From an uncultured Clostridia bacterium (GTDB lineage Bacteria; Bacillota; Clostridia; Christensenellales; CAG-138): a stretch of DNA of 43,375 nt. Shown one piece after another: positions 1 to 7,284 of this stretch. The stretch covers positions 1 to 43,375 of the forward strand of contig CALVLF010000053.1 of assembly GCA_944336625.1 (NCBI GenBank), read 5' to 3'. The translations under genes and the position numbers were made by a program. The stretch's first letter is position 1, and every line of letters starts with the position of its first letter. The notes beneath the pieces were generated by a model, which saw nothing but the letters and a program-made list of their open reading frames with translations, was not told the origin of the DNA and did not search any database.

Positions 1-186
1 TCCATCCACCTGGAGCGCAGCCGGGCCGCATATACCCCCGGCCATTGCCAGACCTGCCTGGCCTGTATACACGCCTGCCCCCAAAAGGCAATTTGCCTGA
101 CGATTCCGGAAAAGAATCCCCAGGCCCGCTACCGTAACGAGCACATTGCCCTATCTGAGATCATACAGGCGAATTACCAAGATTGA
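1..186 (+). CDS. EFR1-type ferredoxin protein, C-terminal end (partial)
   Basis: Frame 1 is open from the window edge to the TGA at 184-186, giving the last 61 residues of a longer protein. A cysteine cluster (CQTCLACIHACP, then QKAI) is a 4Fe-4S ferredoxin binding motif; any second cluster would lie upstream of the window. The tail after the motif (ARYRNEHIALSEIIQAN) is typical, from memory, of the EFR1 family, in which an N-terminal flavodoxin-like domain is fused to a C-terminal ferredoxin domain. The likely role is electron transfer in the cytoplasm of an anaerobe. The flavodoxin part is not visible, so the family call rests on the tail alone. The next gene starts 50 bp downstream on the same strand, and a short palindrome lies in the gap. 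Confidence 0.75.
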   Translation, partial: SIHLERSRAAYTPGHCQTCLACIHACPQKAICLTIPEKNPQARYRNEHIALSEIIQANYQD

Positions 187-196
187 TGTAAGAGCA

Positions 197-219
197 TTAC
201 CCTTGTCCGTTAAGGGTAA
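197..219. repeat. Short palindromic element, copy 1
   Basis: TTACCCTT and AAGGGTAA form a perfect 8-bp inverted repeat around the 7-base loop GTCCGTT. The loop and the inner seven base pairs recur unchanged at 12540-12560 in front of lepA. Here the element sits about 17 bp before the alcohol dehydrogenase start codon and abuts its ribosome binding site. There is no T-run after it, so it is not a normal terminator. It could be a protein-binding operator or an RNA hairpin affecting translation. Confidence 0.7.
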
Positions 220-236
220 ATTAAGGAGGAAGAATT

Positions 237-1382
237 ATGGATAAATTTACTTTCGTGTATCCTACAAAGGTTTACTTTGGCCAGGGAGTGGCAGCGGAGG
301 CGCTGCAGCAGGAACTGCCGAAAGTAGGGAAAACCGTAATGCTGGCCTATGGCGGCGGTTCCTTGAAAAAGAGCGGCGTTTATGATGAATTGAAAAGCCT
401 TCTAGAGCAAGCTGGAAAGGAAATCGTGGATTTTTCCGGCATCATGCCCAACCCCACTTACGCCAAGTTGCAAGAAGGGGCGAAACTGGCCAGGGAACGC
501 CAGGTGGATTTCATACTTGCGGCAGGCGGCGGCAGCGTGGTGGATTGCTGCAAGGTGATTTCCGCCCAGGCTGTGATGGATGGGGATATCTGGAACCTGG
601 AGTATCAAAATGGAAAATTTCCTACCGCCGGAATCCCTATGGGGGCTGTTGTCACCGCATCTGGTACCGGCGCGGAAATGAATGCAGGCGCTGTAATTAC
701 CTATGAAGAAAAAAAGTGGAAGGGCCCCATTGTTGGGTCGTCCGCTTCCTTTGCCATTCTGGACCCCAGCTATACCGCTACCGTTCCGGATATGCAGGTG
801 CTCTCTGGTGCCTTTGATACGCTGAGCCATGCCATGGAAACTTACCTGGGCAAGGCAGATGAGGATAATGTATCCGATGATGTGGCATTGGCTATTATGC
901 GCAATACGGTGGTCAATATGCGCCGCCTGCTAGTGGATATCAACGATATGCAGGCCAGGGGGAACCTGATGTGGGATTCTGCCATGGCCGAGAACGGCAT
1001 CCTCAAGGTGGGCCGCCTTACCGACTTTCAGGCCCACCAGATTGAACATCAGCTAGGCGCATATACCGATTGTAACCATGGCCAGGGGCTGGCGGTGATC
1101 CATCCCGCTTATTACCGGCATATTTTGCAGGATGCCAGGGAGAAGTTCACCCGTTTTGCAAAAGAAGTTTTTAGAAAAGAAACCGCGGAAGAGGGATTGA
1201 CAGCCTTGACCGAATTTATCCAGGAATGTGGTCTTCCTACCAAGCTGGGCCAGCTGAAATCCAGGGTGGAAATTACTCCAGAGGTGCTGCGCGAGGTAGC
1301 GGATACCTGTAATATTATCAAATGCAACTCCCGTGAGCTAAGCAGAGATGAAATATATGAAATTCTCTGCGAATGCTTATAA
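237..1382 (+). CDS. Iron-containing alcohol dehydrogenase
   Basis: 381 residues, the usual length for group III Fe-dependent alcohol dehydrogenases, which interconvert aldehydes and alcohols with NAD(P)H. A strong ribosome binding site (AAGGAGGAAG) precedes the ATG. Visible family features are the nucleotide-binding GGGSVVDCCK stretch near residues 98-107, the GTGAEMN segment near residue 143, and the histidine-rich metal site: LSHAMETY near residue 200, then EHQLGAYTDCNHGQGLAVIH near residues 269-288. The sequence most resembles the NADH-dependent butanol dehydrogenase (BdhA/YqdH-like) subgroup. The gene follows the EFR1 ferredoxin but is probably its own unit, ending at the hairpin at 1593-1620. 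The exact substrate cannot be read from the sequence. Confidence 0.9.
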   Translation: MDKFTFVYPTKVYFGQGVAAEALQQELPKVGKTVMLAYGGGSLKKSGVYDELKSLLEQAGKEIVDFSGIMPNPTYAKLQEGAKLARERQVDFILAAGGGSVVDCCKVISAQAVMDGDIWNLEYQNGKFPTAGIPMGAVVTASGTGAEMNAGAVITYEEKKWKGPIVGSSASFAILDPSYTATVPDMQVLSGAFDTLSHAMETYLGKADEDNVSDDVALAIMRNTVVNMRRLLVDINDMQARGNLMWDSAMAENGILKVGRLTDFQAHQIEHQLGAYTDCNHGQGLAVIHPAYYRHILQDAREKFTRFAKEVFRKETAEEGLTALTEFIQECGLPTKLGQLKSRVEITPEVLREVADTCNIIKCNSRELSRDEIYEILCECL

Positions 1383-1592
1383 AGAGCCTGCAGAAGAAGC
1401 GAAAACGCGGCATTATTTCGGAGATGCCTTTCGCAGGGACGGCTGTTTTTCCCGCTTTAGAGATATGCAACTGCTATGGGCATCCCGCCGCGTTTTGGAA
1501 TGTAAGGGATACATTTCCTTGCCGCACGCAAGCTATAAGTAGAGCCCTTCGGGGCAACATATGCTTTTCATCCATAAAGACGAATACTATTC
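1383..1592. other. Non-coding 3' region of the alcohol dehydrogenase gene
   Basis: I see no credible gene in this stretch. It holds two small hairpins, CTTGC/GCAAG at 1518-1532 and GCCC-TTCG-GGGC at 1543-1554. The latter is a stable UUCG tetraloop. They precede the real terminator and may be part of the 3' untranslated region. Confidence 0.5.
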
Positions 1593-1622
1593 AAGGCTGC
1601 CGGCTTTAAGGCAGCCTTTTCT
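1593..1622 (+). terminator. Intrinsic terminator of the alcohol dehydrogenase gene
   Basis: A perfect 9-bp stem, AAGGCTGCC (1593-1601) with GGCAGCCTT (1610-1618), has an 8-base loop and runs into TTTTCTT. It lies 210 bp after the stop codon. Confidence 0.85.
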
Positions 1623-1626
1623 TCAT

Positions 1627-1657
1627 ACAAAAGGCGCAGGCGGGAGGGCGCCTGCGC
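1627..1657 (-). terminator. Intrinsic terminator of the nuclease operon
   Basis: GCGCAGGCG (1634-1642) pairs with CGCCTGCGC (1649-1657). Read on the minus strand, the stem is followed by CCTTTTGT, so it ends transcription of the nuclease gene that stops at 1688. Confidence 0.75.
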
Positions 1658-1687
1658 TTGGCTTTTTGCGGGGCTTTCGATTGGGGG

Positions 1688-2614
1688 CTAGGGATTGCAG
1701 CGCTTACAGGGGTCATAGCCCTGGCTGATCAGGGCATCCCTAGCGACGTGGTAATTTTCCCGGGCGGCGTCGCTAATATCCTCTACGCTGGAACAGGTGG
1801 GGAGGTGGAACTTCATGGTATTGGTATTGAGAACGTAATCCGCTGCTTCCCCTGCCTGCATATCTGCCTGGCTGTCTTCAGCCAGGGCGCTGTCGCCAGT
1901 GGCATAATCGATCTCTACGCCCGGCTGCACATTGTAGGCATATACGCAGAAGCAGACGCCTTCGCCCGCATCTTCTACAGAGTAACCCTCCAGCAAAACG
2001 CCGCTGGCTAGCAGGTTATCGCCCGCAAAAAGTGGAGTTACCCGGTAGAGCACATGGTTATCCGTTTCCTTCACATAGTCCGCCACCATGTTTTCAAAGG
2101 GGAGCATCCCCTCGATATTCAAATATCGGGTTCCGGTAATCAGGTTTTCCTCGTTGGCGTTTTCGCCGGTTAGCTGGAAGCCAATCAAATGGCAGCGGTT
2201 ATAGAGGTATTTCCCATCCACGCAGTCATATTTCACCGTATGCCAGCCTGTTGGCTTGACCTGGCCAATGCTGCCGCGCTCTTCCGTAGGCATCAGATCC
2301 TGGCCCACGTTGGCGTAAGCAAGGCCGCAGCGCCCCAGGGCATCCAGGCTGCTGTAGGTTTCAAAAGAGGTGGTGGTCATTTCCTCCGGCGTAAAATAGG
2401 GCGTATTGCCATGGATGGCGATATAAGCTTCCCCGTCGTATTCCGGAATATCTGCCAGGGTGATCTGGGCATCGTCCTGGCTGTATAGGGTAGGCGCAGG
2501 GGTGCTGGCCTGGCCCATGTCCACGGAAACGGAGAGCGGTATGCTTTCGCAGCCCGTAAGCAGGGCGAAGGAAAGGAGCAGGGCTAGAAGGAAAGCGGCC
2601 CATTTCTTATTCAT
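1688..2614 (-). CDS. Secreted DNA/RNA non-specific endonuclease, lipoprotein
   Basis: 308 residues. The N-terminus is a lipoprotein signal: lysines, a hydrophobic run and the lipobox LLTGC, with Cys22 as the lipidation site, so the protein should be anchored outside the membrane. The middle (about residues 60-230) resembles the DNA-entry nuclease family of EndA type: GWHTVKYDCVDGKYLYNRCH, then LIGFQLTGENANEENLITG with the family's N-rich core. The usual DRGH-like catalytic site appears here as NRCHL. The last 45 residues form a separate module with an H-x3-TC and a C-x2-C (FHLPTC, CKRC), probably a small metal-binding domain seen on other secreted Firmicute nucleases. Its start overlaps the stop of the upstream gene (ATGA), so the two are translationally coupled. 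Roles in DNA uptake or nutrient scavenging are inference. Confidence 0.85.
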   Translation of the reverse strand: MNKKWAAFLLALLLSFALLTGCESIPLSVSVDMGQASTPAPTLYSQDDAQITLADIPEYDGEAYIAIHGNTPYFTPEEMTTTSFETYSSLDALGRCGLAYANVGQDLMPTEERGSIGQVKPTGWHTVKYDCVDGKYLYNRCHLIGFQLTGENANEENLITGTRYLNIEGMLPFENMVADYVKETDNHVLYRVTPLFAGDNLLASGVLLEGYSVEDAGEGVCFCVYAYNVQPGVEIDYATGDSALAEDSQADMQAGEAADYVLNTNTMKFHLPTCSSVEDISDAARENYHVARDALISQGYDPCKRCNP

Positions 2615-3009
2615 TTCTGGTAAACCTCCATGGTGATCTTTTCATGAGAACTGCCAGGGAATTCTTCGGCGGATATGCGGTGCCAGGCGCCCAAATCTAT
2701 GCCGAAGTGCAGATCCGCCGGATAAACCCGGTTCCATCGAAAAACGATGACCCTTTGCACCCTTTCTTCGCAGGCGCTTCCATCTTCCAGCTCGATGAAG
2801 CAGAAATCGCCATCTTTGGCCTGCTGCAAGAAGTCCGGGCTTGCAAGGGCGGAGCTTTCCGGGAATAATTTGGCGGAATAGGGGGACATCCGCAGGCATG
2901 CACCTTCTGCCAGCTTCTGGATCCGTTCCAATACGACCCGGTCCCGGCTTTGCCGTCTATGGTTGAAGGCCATGCCGTTTTTATCATCCAGGCAAACAAT
3001 CAGCTTCAT
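2611..3009 (-). CDS. Small conserved protein of unknown function coupled to the nuclease
   Basis: 132 residues, cytoplasmic, with no signal or membrane segment. I recognise the type from other Clostridia: it starts MKLIVCLDDKNGMAFNHRRQ and ends SHEKITMEVYQK. I know of no established function. In some genomes, from memory, homologues carry the label ribonuclease Z, which nothing visible here supports. Conserved-looking blocks are the N-terminal CLDDKNG, the RRQSRDR basic patch and FRWNRVYPADLHF. The stop overlaps the nuclease start by four bases, so the two are co-transcribed from the promoter at 3087-3115, with an AAAGGGG ribosome binding site. The tight coupling raises the possibility of a protective or folding role for the nuclease, but that is speculation. 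Confidence 0.75.
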   Translation of the reverse strand: MKLIVCLDDKNGMAFNHRRQSRDRVVLERIQKLAEGACLRMSPYSAKLFPESSALASPDFLQQAKDGDFCFIELEDGSACEERVQRVIVFRWNRVYPADLHFGIDLGAWHRISAEEFPGSSHEKITMEVYQK

Positions 3010-3086
3010 TTCTGAACCCCTTTGGTTTGATCGGGCAAGATTCCACCCTTACATAGAAGACGGGCGCGGAAATCCTTATTTTCTCA

Positions 3087-3115
3087 ATTATAGCATACCT
3101 TCCATTTTCCCTCAA
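3087..3115 (-). promoter_or_regulatory. Promoter of the 132-residue protein and nuclease operon
   Basis: On the minus strand, TTGAGG (3110-3115), a 17-bp spacer and a perfect TATAAT (3087-3092) form a strong sigma-A promoter about 75 bp before the start codon. Confidence 0.75.
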
Positions 3116-3136
3116 TTGCGGGGATAGAGGATAGCC

Positions 3137-3165
3137 TTGCGCAAATGGGGCAGGGAGGCTATAAT
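3137..3165 (+). promoter_or_regulatory. Promoter of the alpha/beta hydrolase gene
   Basis: TTGCGC (3137-3142), 17 bp and TATAAT (3160-3165). The expected transcription start near 3172 lies downstream of the earliest in-frame start (3145). That start is therefore excluded and the start at 3217 is supported. Confidence 0.7.
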
Positions 3166-3216
3166 CATCCTGATCAGGCGCAAAAGCATCCGGATAAAAA
3201 GGAGATGGGAAAGTAT

Positions 3217-3993
3217 ATGCAGGGACATTTCGCCTATAAAACCAGGGAGTTAAGCTGCGCTTCAGCGGGGCAGGAGATCTATGGATTGGCCTATCTGCCG
3301 GAAAGGGAGGGGAAGCTGCCCCTGGTAATTTTTTCCCATGAACTGTGCAGTACCCATCGCTCTGGCGCTGCCTATGCCCAGACCCTAGCGTCCCAGGGGA
3401 TTGCCGTTTACACCTTCGATTTTCGCGGCGGTAGCCGGCATAGCCGGAGCCAGGGCAGCACAGAGGGCATGTCCGTTATGACAGAGGCGGAAGATCTATC
3501 CGCTGTGCTGGATGCGGCAAAGGGCTGGGATTTTGTGGATACGGGCCGTATCCTGCTCATGGGAGCCAGCCAGGGCGGCATGGCCAGCGCGATCGTTGCC
3601 GCAAGAAGGCCGGAAGAGATCCGGGGGCTGATTCTGCTGTATCCAGCCCTGCTCATCCGGGATGCGGTGCGCGCCCAATTTGGCTCGCTGGATCAGGTGC
3701 CAGAGCGCTTCAAATTCAAAGGATGGATCATGGTGGCAAAGAATTACGTGGCGGACGTTTGGAATTATGATGTATATGCGGATATGCCCAAATTTAAAAA
3801 TCCCGTCCTGCTCCTCCATGGTAGCCAGGATTCCCTTGTAGACCCAGCCTATTCCCAGCGCGCGGCGGACAGCTACCCGAATGCACGGCTCCGTATTCTG
3901 GAGGGGGCAGACCATATTTTCAGGGACAGCTATCTTCTTCAGGCGGTAGATGAAATTCTGCCTTTTTTGCGGCAGCTGGGCTTCCTGGGCTGA
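3217..3993 (+). CDS. Alpha/beta hydrolase, feruloyl/cinnamoyl esterase-like
   Basis: 258 residues from the ATG at 3217. An in-frame ATG at 3145 precedes the likely transcription start and another at 3205 abuts the GGAG. The protein is a cytoplasmic serine hydrolase. The nucleophile elbow is MGASQGG, the acid is in LLHGSQDSLVD and the histidine in EGADHIF. The block FDFRGGSRHSRSQGSTEGMS, followed by VMTEAEDL, is characteristic of the bacterial cinnamoyl/feruloyl esterase group (Est1E and Lactobacillus LJ0536 type), which cleave short esters of hydroxycinnamic acids. No signal peptide is present, so substrates would be taken up first. The gene is monocistronic, divergent from the nuclease operon, with ArsR downstream on the same strand under its own -10 box. 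Substrate specificity is inferred from family resemblance. Confidence 0.82.
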   Translation: MQGHFAYKTRELSCASAGQEIYGLAYLPEREGKLPLVIFSHELCSTHRSGAAYAQTLASQGIAVYTFDFRGGSRHSRSQGSTEGMSVMTEAEDLSAVLDAAKGWDFVDTGRILLMGASQGGMASAIVAARRPEEIRGLILLYPALLIRDAVRAQFGSLDQVPERFKFKGWIMVAKNYVADVWNYDVYADMPKFKNPVLLLHGSQDSLVDPAYSQRAADSYPNARLRILEGADHIFRDSYLLQAVDEILPFLRQLGFLG

Positions 3994-4043
3994 GGGCGCG
4001 CCGGGGCAAGACAAAGGGCCAAGCGTCTCGATTCTCTTTACAA

Positions 4044-4074
4044 TTGCCCATCTATAGGAAAAGAGCGGTATAAT
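4044..4074 (+). promoter_or_regulatory. Probable promoter of the ArsR-family gene
   Basis: A perfect TATAAT (4069-4074) is preceded by TTGCCC (4044-4049) at 19 bp, slightly longer than ideal. It lies 42 bp before the ArsR start codon. Confidence 0.5.
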
Positions 4075-4116
4075 AAAAGCGTTTCAAGGCTTGCGCGCGT
4101 AGAGAGGGGGCTGCAA

Positions 4117-4479
4117 ATGGAAGGGAATACAACCGAAGATGTACGCCGGCTGGAAAGGGAGTTCAAAGCCTGCCGGCGGATGCTCATGGTTCTGGGGGAT
4201 GAGACCCGGCAGCACCTTTTGTGCGTGATGCTGCAAGGGGATTGCGGCGGCAGCCGGATTATCGACCTTGCTACACAGACCAACCTTTCCCGGCCAGCGG
4301 TATCTCACCATATGCGGATCTTAAAGGAGGCGGGCATCGTCAAAAGCCGCAAGGAGAGCACCCGTGCCTATTATTATCTGGATCCGGCGGCGGAGGAGAT
4401 CGAGGGCTTCATCACCCTCTTTTGCCATATACGGGAGTTTATGAAAAAGGTTCCGGATCGAAGCGGCTGCGACGATTAG
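4117..4479 (+). CDS. ArsR-family winged-helix transcriptional regulator
   Basis: 120 residues. The winged-helix core runs from about residue 18 (RRMLMVLGDETRQHLLCVM) through the recognition helix in NLSRPAVSHHMRILKEAGIV (about residues 57-76) and the wing (KSRKESTRAYYYLDP). The metal-binding ELCVCDL box of classic ArsR/SmtB sensors is absent; that position reads IIDLATQTN, so the signal is probably not a metal bound at the alpha-3 site. The C-terminus carries two cysteines (FCHIREF, SGCDD). It is followed after 92 bp by a nitroreductase on the same strand, a likely partner and target. A GAGGGGG ribosome binding site precedes the ATG. Confidence 0.85.
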   Translation: MEGNTTEDVRRLEREFKACRRMLMVLGDETRQHLLCVMLQGDCGGSRIIDLATQTNLSRPAVSHHMRILKEAGIVKSRKESTRAYYYLDPAAEEIEGFITLFCHIREFMKKVPDRSGCDD

Positions 4480-4571
4480 GCTCATGGCCCGCCGGCGGCT
4501 TCCGGACAGGCTGGCAGGAAGAAGTGACGAAACAATGCAGCATGTCAGCAAAAATTGCAGGAGGTAGAAAA

Positions 4572-5237
4572 ATGGATTTACAACAGGCGATGCAGGCACG
4601 GCATTCCGTCCGCTCCTATACGGAACAGCCCATCGAAGGAAAGCAGGCGGAGGATTTGCGCGCCTTTGTCGCCCAGTGCAACGAGGAAAGCGGCCTGCAT
4701 TTGCAGTTGGTTTTAAATGAGCCGAAGGCTTTCGATAGCTTTATGGCCAATTATGGCAAGTTTTCAGGCGTTGGGAACTATCTCGTCTTGGCAGGGAAAA
4801 GGGGGCCGGGGCTGGAGGAAGCTTGCGGCTACTATGGGGAAAAGGTCGCCCTCTATGCCCAGGCGCTGGGTCTGAATACCTGCTGGGTTGCCCTGACATA
4901 TAGCCGGGGTAAGGCAGTATTTGCTCTGGCGCCGGGGGAAAAACTATGCCTGGTTATAGCCCTGGGCTATGGAACGACCCAGGGCCTTCCCCGCAAATCC
5001 AAGCCGCGGGAAGCCGTGATGCGCTGCGAAACCACCCCGCCAGACTGGTTTATCCGGGGCGTTGAGGCGGCCCTGCTGGCCCCCACGGCCATGAACCAGC
5101 AGAAATTCATCTTTGCCCTCAGGGGGACGGCCGTAGAGGCAAAGGCGGGCACCGGCTTTTATACAAAGGTGGATTTAGGCATCGCCAAATATCATTTTGA
5201 GCTGGGGGCGGGCAGGAAAAACTTCCAATGGGCCTAG
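4572..5237 (+). CDS. Nitroreductase-family protein, TM1586-like
   Basis: 221 residues from the ATG at 4572, chosen because GGAGG lies 7 bp upstream and the protein then begins MDLQQAMQARHSVRSYTEQP, the usual nitroreductase N-terminus. The frame is open further upstream but only as an overlap with arsR. Family marks are RHSVRSY, the YYGEKVALYAQALGLNTCWV segment and the second half WFIRGVEAALLAPTAMNQQK. These match the TM1586 subgroup of FMN-dependent nitroreductases, in which two related halves form one FMN site. It probably reduces a small organic electrophile with NAD(P)H. It may be co-transcribed with arsR. It converges with another nitroreductase on the opposite strand after only 11 bp; the two are not close relatives. 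Confidence 0.85.
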   Translation: MDLQQAMQARHSVRSYTEQPIEGKQAEDLRAFVAQCNEESGLHLQLVLNEPKAFDSFMANYGKFSGVGNYLVLAGKRGPGLEEACGYYGEKVALYAQALGLNTCWVALTYSRGKAVFALAPGEKLCLVIALGYGTTQGLPRKSKPREAVMRCETTPPDWFIRGVEAALLAPTAMNQQKFIFALRGTAVEAKAGTGFYTKVDLGIAKYHFELGAGRKNFQWA

Positions 5238-5248
5238 GCCCGTTGCCA

Positions 5249-5836
5249 TCAAAACCGCAGAATCCGGCCCTCCTTCCGGGGCTTGGGCGTAGGATGGGCA
5301 TCTCCCTCCCGGGGATAACCCAGCAGAAGCTGCATCACAGCATAGTAATCCGGCCGGATGCCCCATTTTTGCAAAATTTCCTGGCCGTATGGATCGGCAA
5401 AAGCTGTCCAACCCTGGCCGATGTAGCAGGAGCCTATACCCAGGGCGTCCGCTGCCAGCATCATGTTTTCCGCAGCTACGGCGCAATCCTCCCCGGCGAA
5501 AAGGAAGTTTTTCGGGGCGAAAAGGGTGATGACCGTAGGCGCGCCGTAAAAGGCGTCGGTCAGCTTGGGGTCGTCGGCAATGCTGGGCTGCTCCCGGGAA
5601 ACATAGCTATCCCCGGAGGCCATGCGGGGCTTAGAATTTGCCCGCTTGATCCGCCCCAGGCGCAGGTTGACTTCCTTATCCTGGCATATGGCAAAAATGA
5701 CCCCCTGCCGGCCCCCGGCGCTGGGGGCATATAGCCCTGCTTGCAATATCTGCTCTAGGGCCGCCTCCTCCAGCTGCCGCGCCTGGAAGCGGCGGATAGC
5801 CCGCCGGTGCAAAATGACTTCCATAATATCTTTCAT
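5249..5836 (-). CDS. Nitroreductase-family flavoprotein of the ACGX cassette
   Basis: 195 residues, the normal length for a single-domain FMN nitroreductase. The N-terminus MEVILHRRAIRRF and the APSAGGRQ and NMMLAADALGIGSCYIGQG segments are FMN-binding landmarks of the family, and the end (LLLGYPREGDAHPTPKPRKE) is typical. The start codon lies one base after the stop of the radical SAM gene, and its GGAG ribosome binding site lies inside that gene, so the two are translationally coupled. The context suggests it acts with the radical SAM enzyme on the cysteine-rich peptide, for example by a flavin-dependent redox step. That role is inference; the sequence alone says only FMN oxidoreductase. 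Confidence 0.85.
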   Translation of the reverse strand: MKDIMEVILHRRAIRRFQARQLEEAALEQILQAGLYAPSAGGRQGVIFAICQDKEVNLRLGRIKRANSKPRMASGDSYVSREQPSIADDPKLTDAFYGAPTVITLFAPKNFLFAGEDCAVAAENMMLAADALGIGSCYIGQGWTAFADPYGQEILQKWGIRPDYYAVMQLLLGYPREGDAHPTPKPRKEGRILRF

Positions 5837-5837
5837 C

Positions 5838-6872
5838 TTAGCTTATCTCCTTCCAGCATTGCGGGTCCGGGGCGTAAAAATTTCCATCCTTGCCGCTGGC
5901 TACCGCTGGGCAACCCCGGCAATAGGGCAAAAGCTTGCACTTGGCGCACTTTTCAAATTTCCCGTAGTCCCTGTATTTTTCCATTTCGCACAACCAGATA
6001 TCTGCCAGCCTGTCCGCGAGAGCATTGCCTACCAGGCTGTTTTGCACCCGGCGGCAGGCGAAAACTTCCCCGGTGGGCAAGATGGTCATATGGCAGTTGC
6101 CGCAGTTGCAACCGCTGTATATCATCCCCGGCTGGGCATCCTGGGGGATTTTGAATATTCCCTTCTCGTATTCATATAGAGTCCAGAGGTGGTCCTTTTT
6201 GTTAAAATAGGTAGGGCAGCCTGCCGCCGCATATTCCTGGAATTTTTTATAGCAGGTATCCAACAGATCCCTATATTCCTCCGGGGAGATGCCCGTATCC
6301 TTTTCTTCGCTTGTGGGGCAGTACCGGGCAAAGGCGTAAACATCCGCCCCGGCAGCCACTACGGCGTCTATGATATCCGGCACTTCCCGAATATTTATAC
6401 CGGATACGGTGGTCATGATTACGGAGCGCAGCCCCGCCCGCTTAAGGCAGCCGATCTTCTCCAGGGTGCAGGCAAAGGAGCCGGGCTTGCGGAACCAGTC
6501 GTGGGTCTTTTCCATGCCATCCAGGGAAAGCTGGTACTTCTGGCAGCCCTGGGCTTTTAGCTGTCTGCACACCTTATCGTTCAGGTGAAAAGGATTTCCC
6601 AGTATGGCAAAGGGCGCGCCATGCTCCTTAAGGAGCGCCAGCAGCCGCCAGAAATCCGGGTGCAGAATGGGGTCCCCGCCAGTGATATAGAAATAGGGCA
6701 GCCGGGCATATACCTTGCAAAAGTCCAGGCAGTTATAAAAAACCTCCTGCATCTCGGGCCAGGGCATCCGCCCCGGCTTTTTATCGTTATCTTCGGAAAA
6801 TATATAGCAGTGCTTGCAGCGCTGGTCACACTCGTCGGTGATGTGCCACTGAAAGGCAAAATATTCTTGCAT
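5838..6872 (-). CDS. Radical SAM/SPASM protein of the ACGX peptide system
   Basis: 344 residues. The radical SAM 4Fe-4S motif CDQRCKHC lies at residues 15-22, followed by the GGDPILHP strand (about residues 65-72). The C-terminal SPASM region carries the auxiliary cluster cysteines: CNCGNC, FACRRV, then CAKCKLLPYCRGC and a final DPQCW. Length, architecture and the adjacent peptide match the radical SAM/SPASM family named ACGX system in TIGRFAMs. Such enzymes modify ribosomally made peptides, often by cross-linking a cysteine sulfur to a carbon of the peptide; the actual ACGX modification is not known to me. The gene lies 75 bp downstream of the peptide gene, has a GAGGAA ribosome binding site and is coupled to the nitroreductase. 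Confidence 0.9.
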   Translation of the reverse strand: MQEYFAFQWHITDECDQRCKHCYIFSEDNDKKPGRMPWPEMQEVFYNCLDFCKVYARLPYFYITGGDPILHPDFWRLLALLKEHGAPFAILGNPFHLNDKVCRQLKAQGCQKYQLSLDGMEKTHDWFRKPGSFACTLEKIGCLKRAGLRSVIMTTVSGINIREVPDIIDAVVAAGADVYAFARYCPTSEEKDTGISPEEYRDLLDTCYKKFQEYAAAGCPTYFNKKDHLWTLYEYEKGIFKIPQDAQPGMIYSGCNCGNCHMTILPTGEVFACRRVQNSLVGNALADRLADIWLCEMEKYRDYGKFEKCAKCKLLPYCRGCPAVASGKDGNFYAPDPQCWKEIS

Positions 6873-6947
6873 GGTGGTGTTCCTCGCTTCAGGATAAGCG
6901 GGGAGCCCCGGCCGGTGAGGACGGAACCCCCTTTTTTGCAGGCGGGC

Positions 6948-7124
6948 TTATTTATCCCCGGCGCCACATGCAGAGCCGCAGGCTGCGGGCTTTTCCTCCG
7001 GCTTGTCCCCAGCGCCGCATGCAGAGCCACAGGCCGTGGGCTTTTCCTCTGGCTTGTCCCCGGCGCCACAGGCCGTGCCGCAAGCAGCTGCCTTTTTCCA
7101 TCCAAATAAGTTTGCCAGTGCCAT
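6948..7124 (-). CDS. ACGX-repeat cysteine-rich peptide, putative RiPP precursor
   Basis: 58 residues starting MALANLFGWKKAA. The start at 7124 is chosen because GGAGGT (7133-7138) lies upstream; longer in-frame starts lack a ribosome binding site. After a 13-residue leader come three copies of a 17-residue unit: two ACGX tetrads plus the linker GDKPEEKP and one residue (14-30, 31-47), the last copy stopping after GDK (48-58). All six cysteines lie in ACGX tetrads at 15, 19, 32, 36, 49 and 53. The DNA shows the matching 51-bp repeat, a sign of unit duplication. The radical SAM and nitroreductase genes follow on the same strand. The leader is unusually short, and a double-glycine protease site is not evident. 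No exporter or protease gene lies nearby. Confidence 0.9.
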   Translation of the reverse strand: MALANLFGWKKAAACGTACGAGDKPEEKPTACGSACGAGDKPEEKPAACGSACGAGDK

Positions 7125-7150
7125 TTTTCTGTACCTCCGTCTGTATATTT

Positions 7151-7167
7151 GGAACGTTACCTGTTCC
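7151..7167. promoter_or_regulatory. Small inverted repeat in the leader of the ACGX cassette
   Basis: GGAAC (7151-7155) and GTTCC (7163-7167) form a 5-bp inverted repeat with a 7-bp centre just upstream of the peptide gene's ribosome binding site. The cassette promoter itself is not clear; TACAAT (minus strand, 7177-7182) is a possible -10 without a good -35. Confidence 0.3.
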
Positions 7168-7255
7168 TTGGCTATTATTGTACGGGGCAAGAGGCAGGGG
7201 AAAAAGTACGCACAATTCTATTACCTGGTCACCTTTTTATAACCGGGCCCAGCTG

Positions 7256-7284
7256 TTGAATATATTTGCATGTTAGATTATAAT
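7256..7284 (+). promoter_or_regulatory. Promoter of the HxlR-family gene
   Basis: TTGAAT (7256-7261), 17 bp and a perfect TATAAT (7279-7284). The -10 box lies inside the spacer of the inverted repeat at 7264-7302. Confidence 0.8.

Noticed and set aside
4037-4074. TTTACA as the -35 box of the ArsR gene
   Set aside because: The spacer to TATAAT would be 26 bp. TTGCCC at 4044 is closer to a workable distance.
6948-7124. CRISPR-like or tandem-repeat locus
   Set aside because: The 51-bp repeat is in frame and explained by the ACGX peptide units; there are no spacers.
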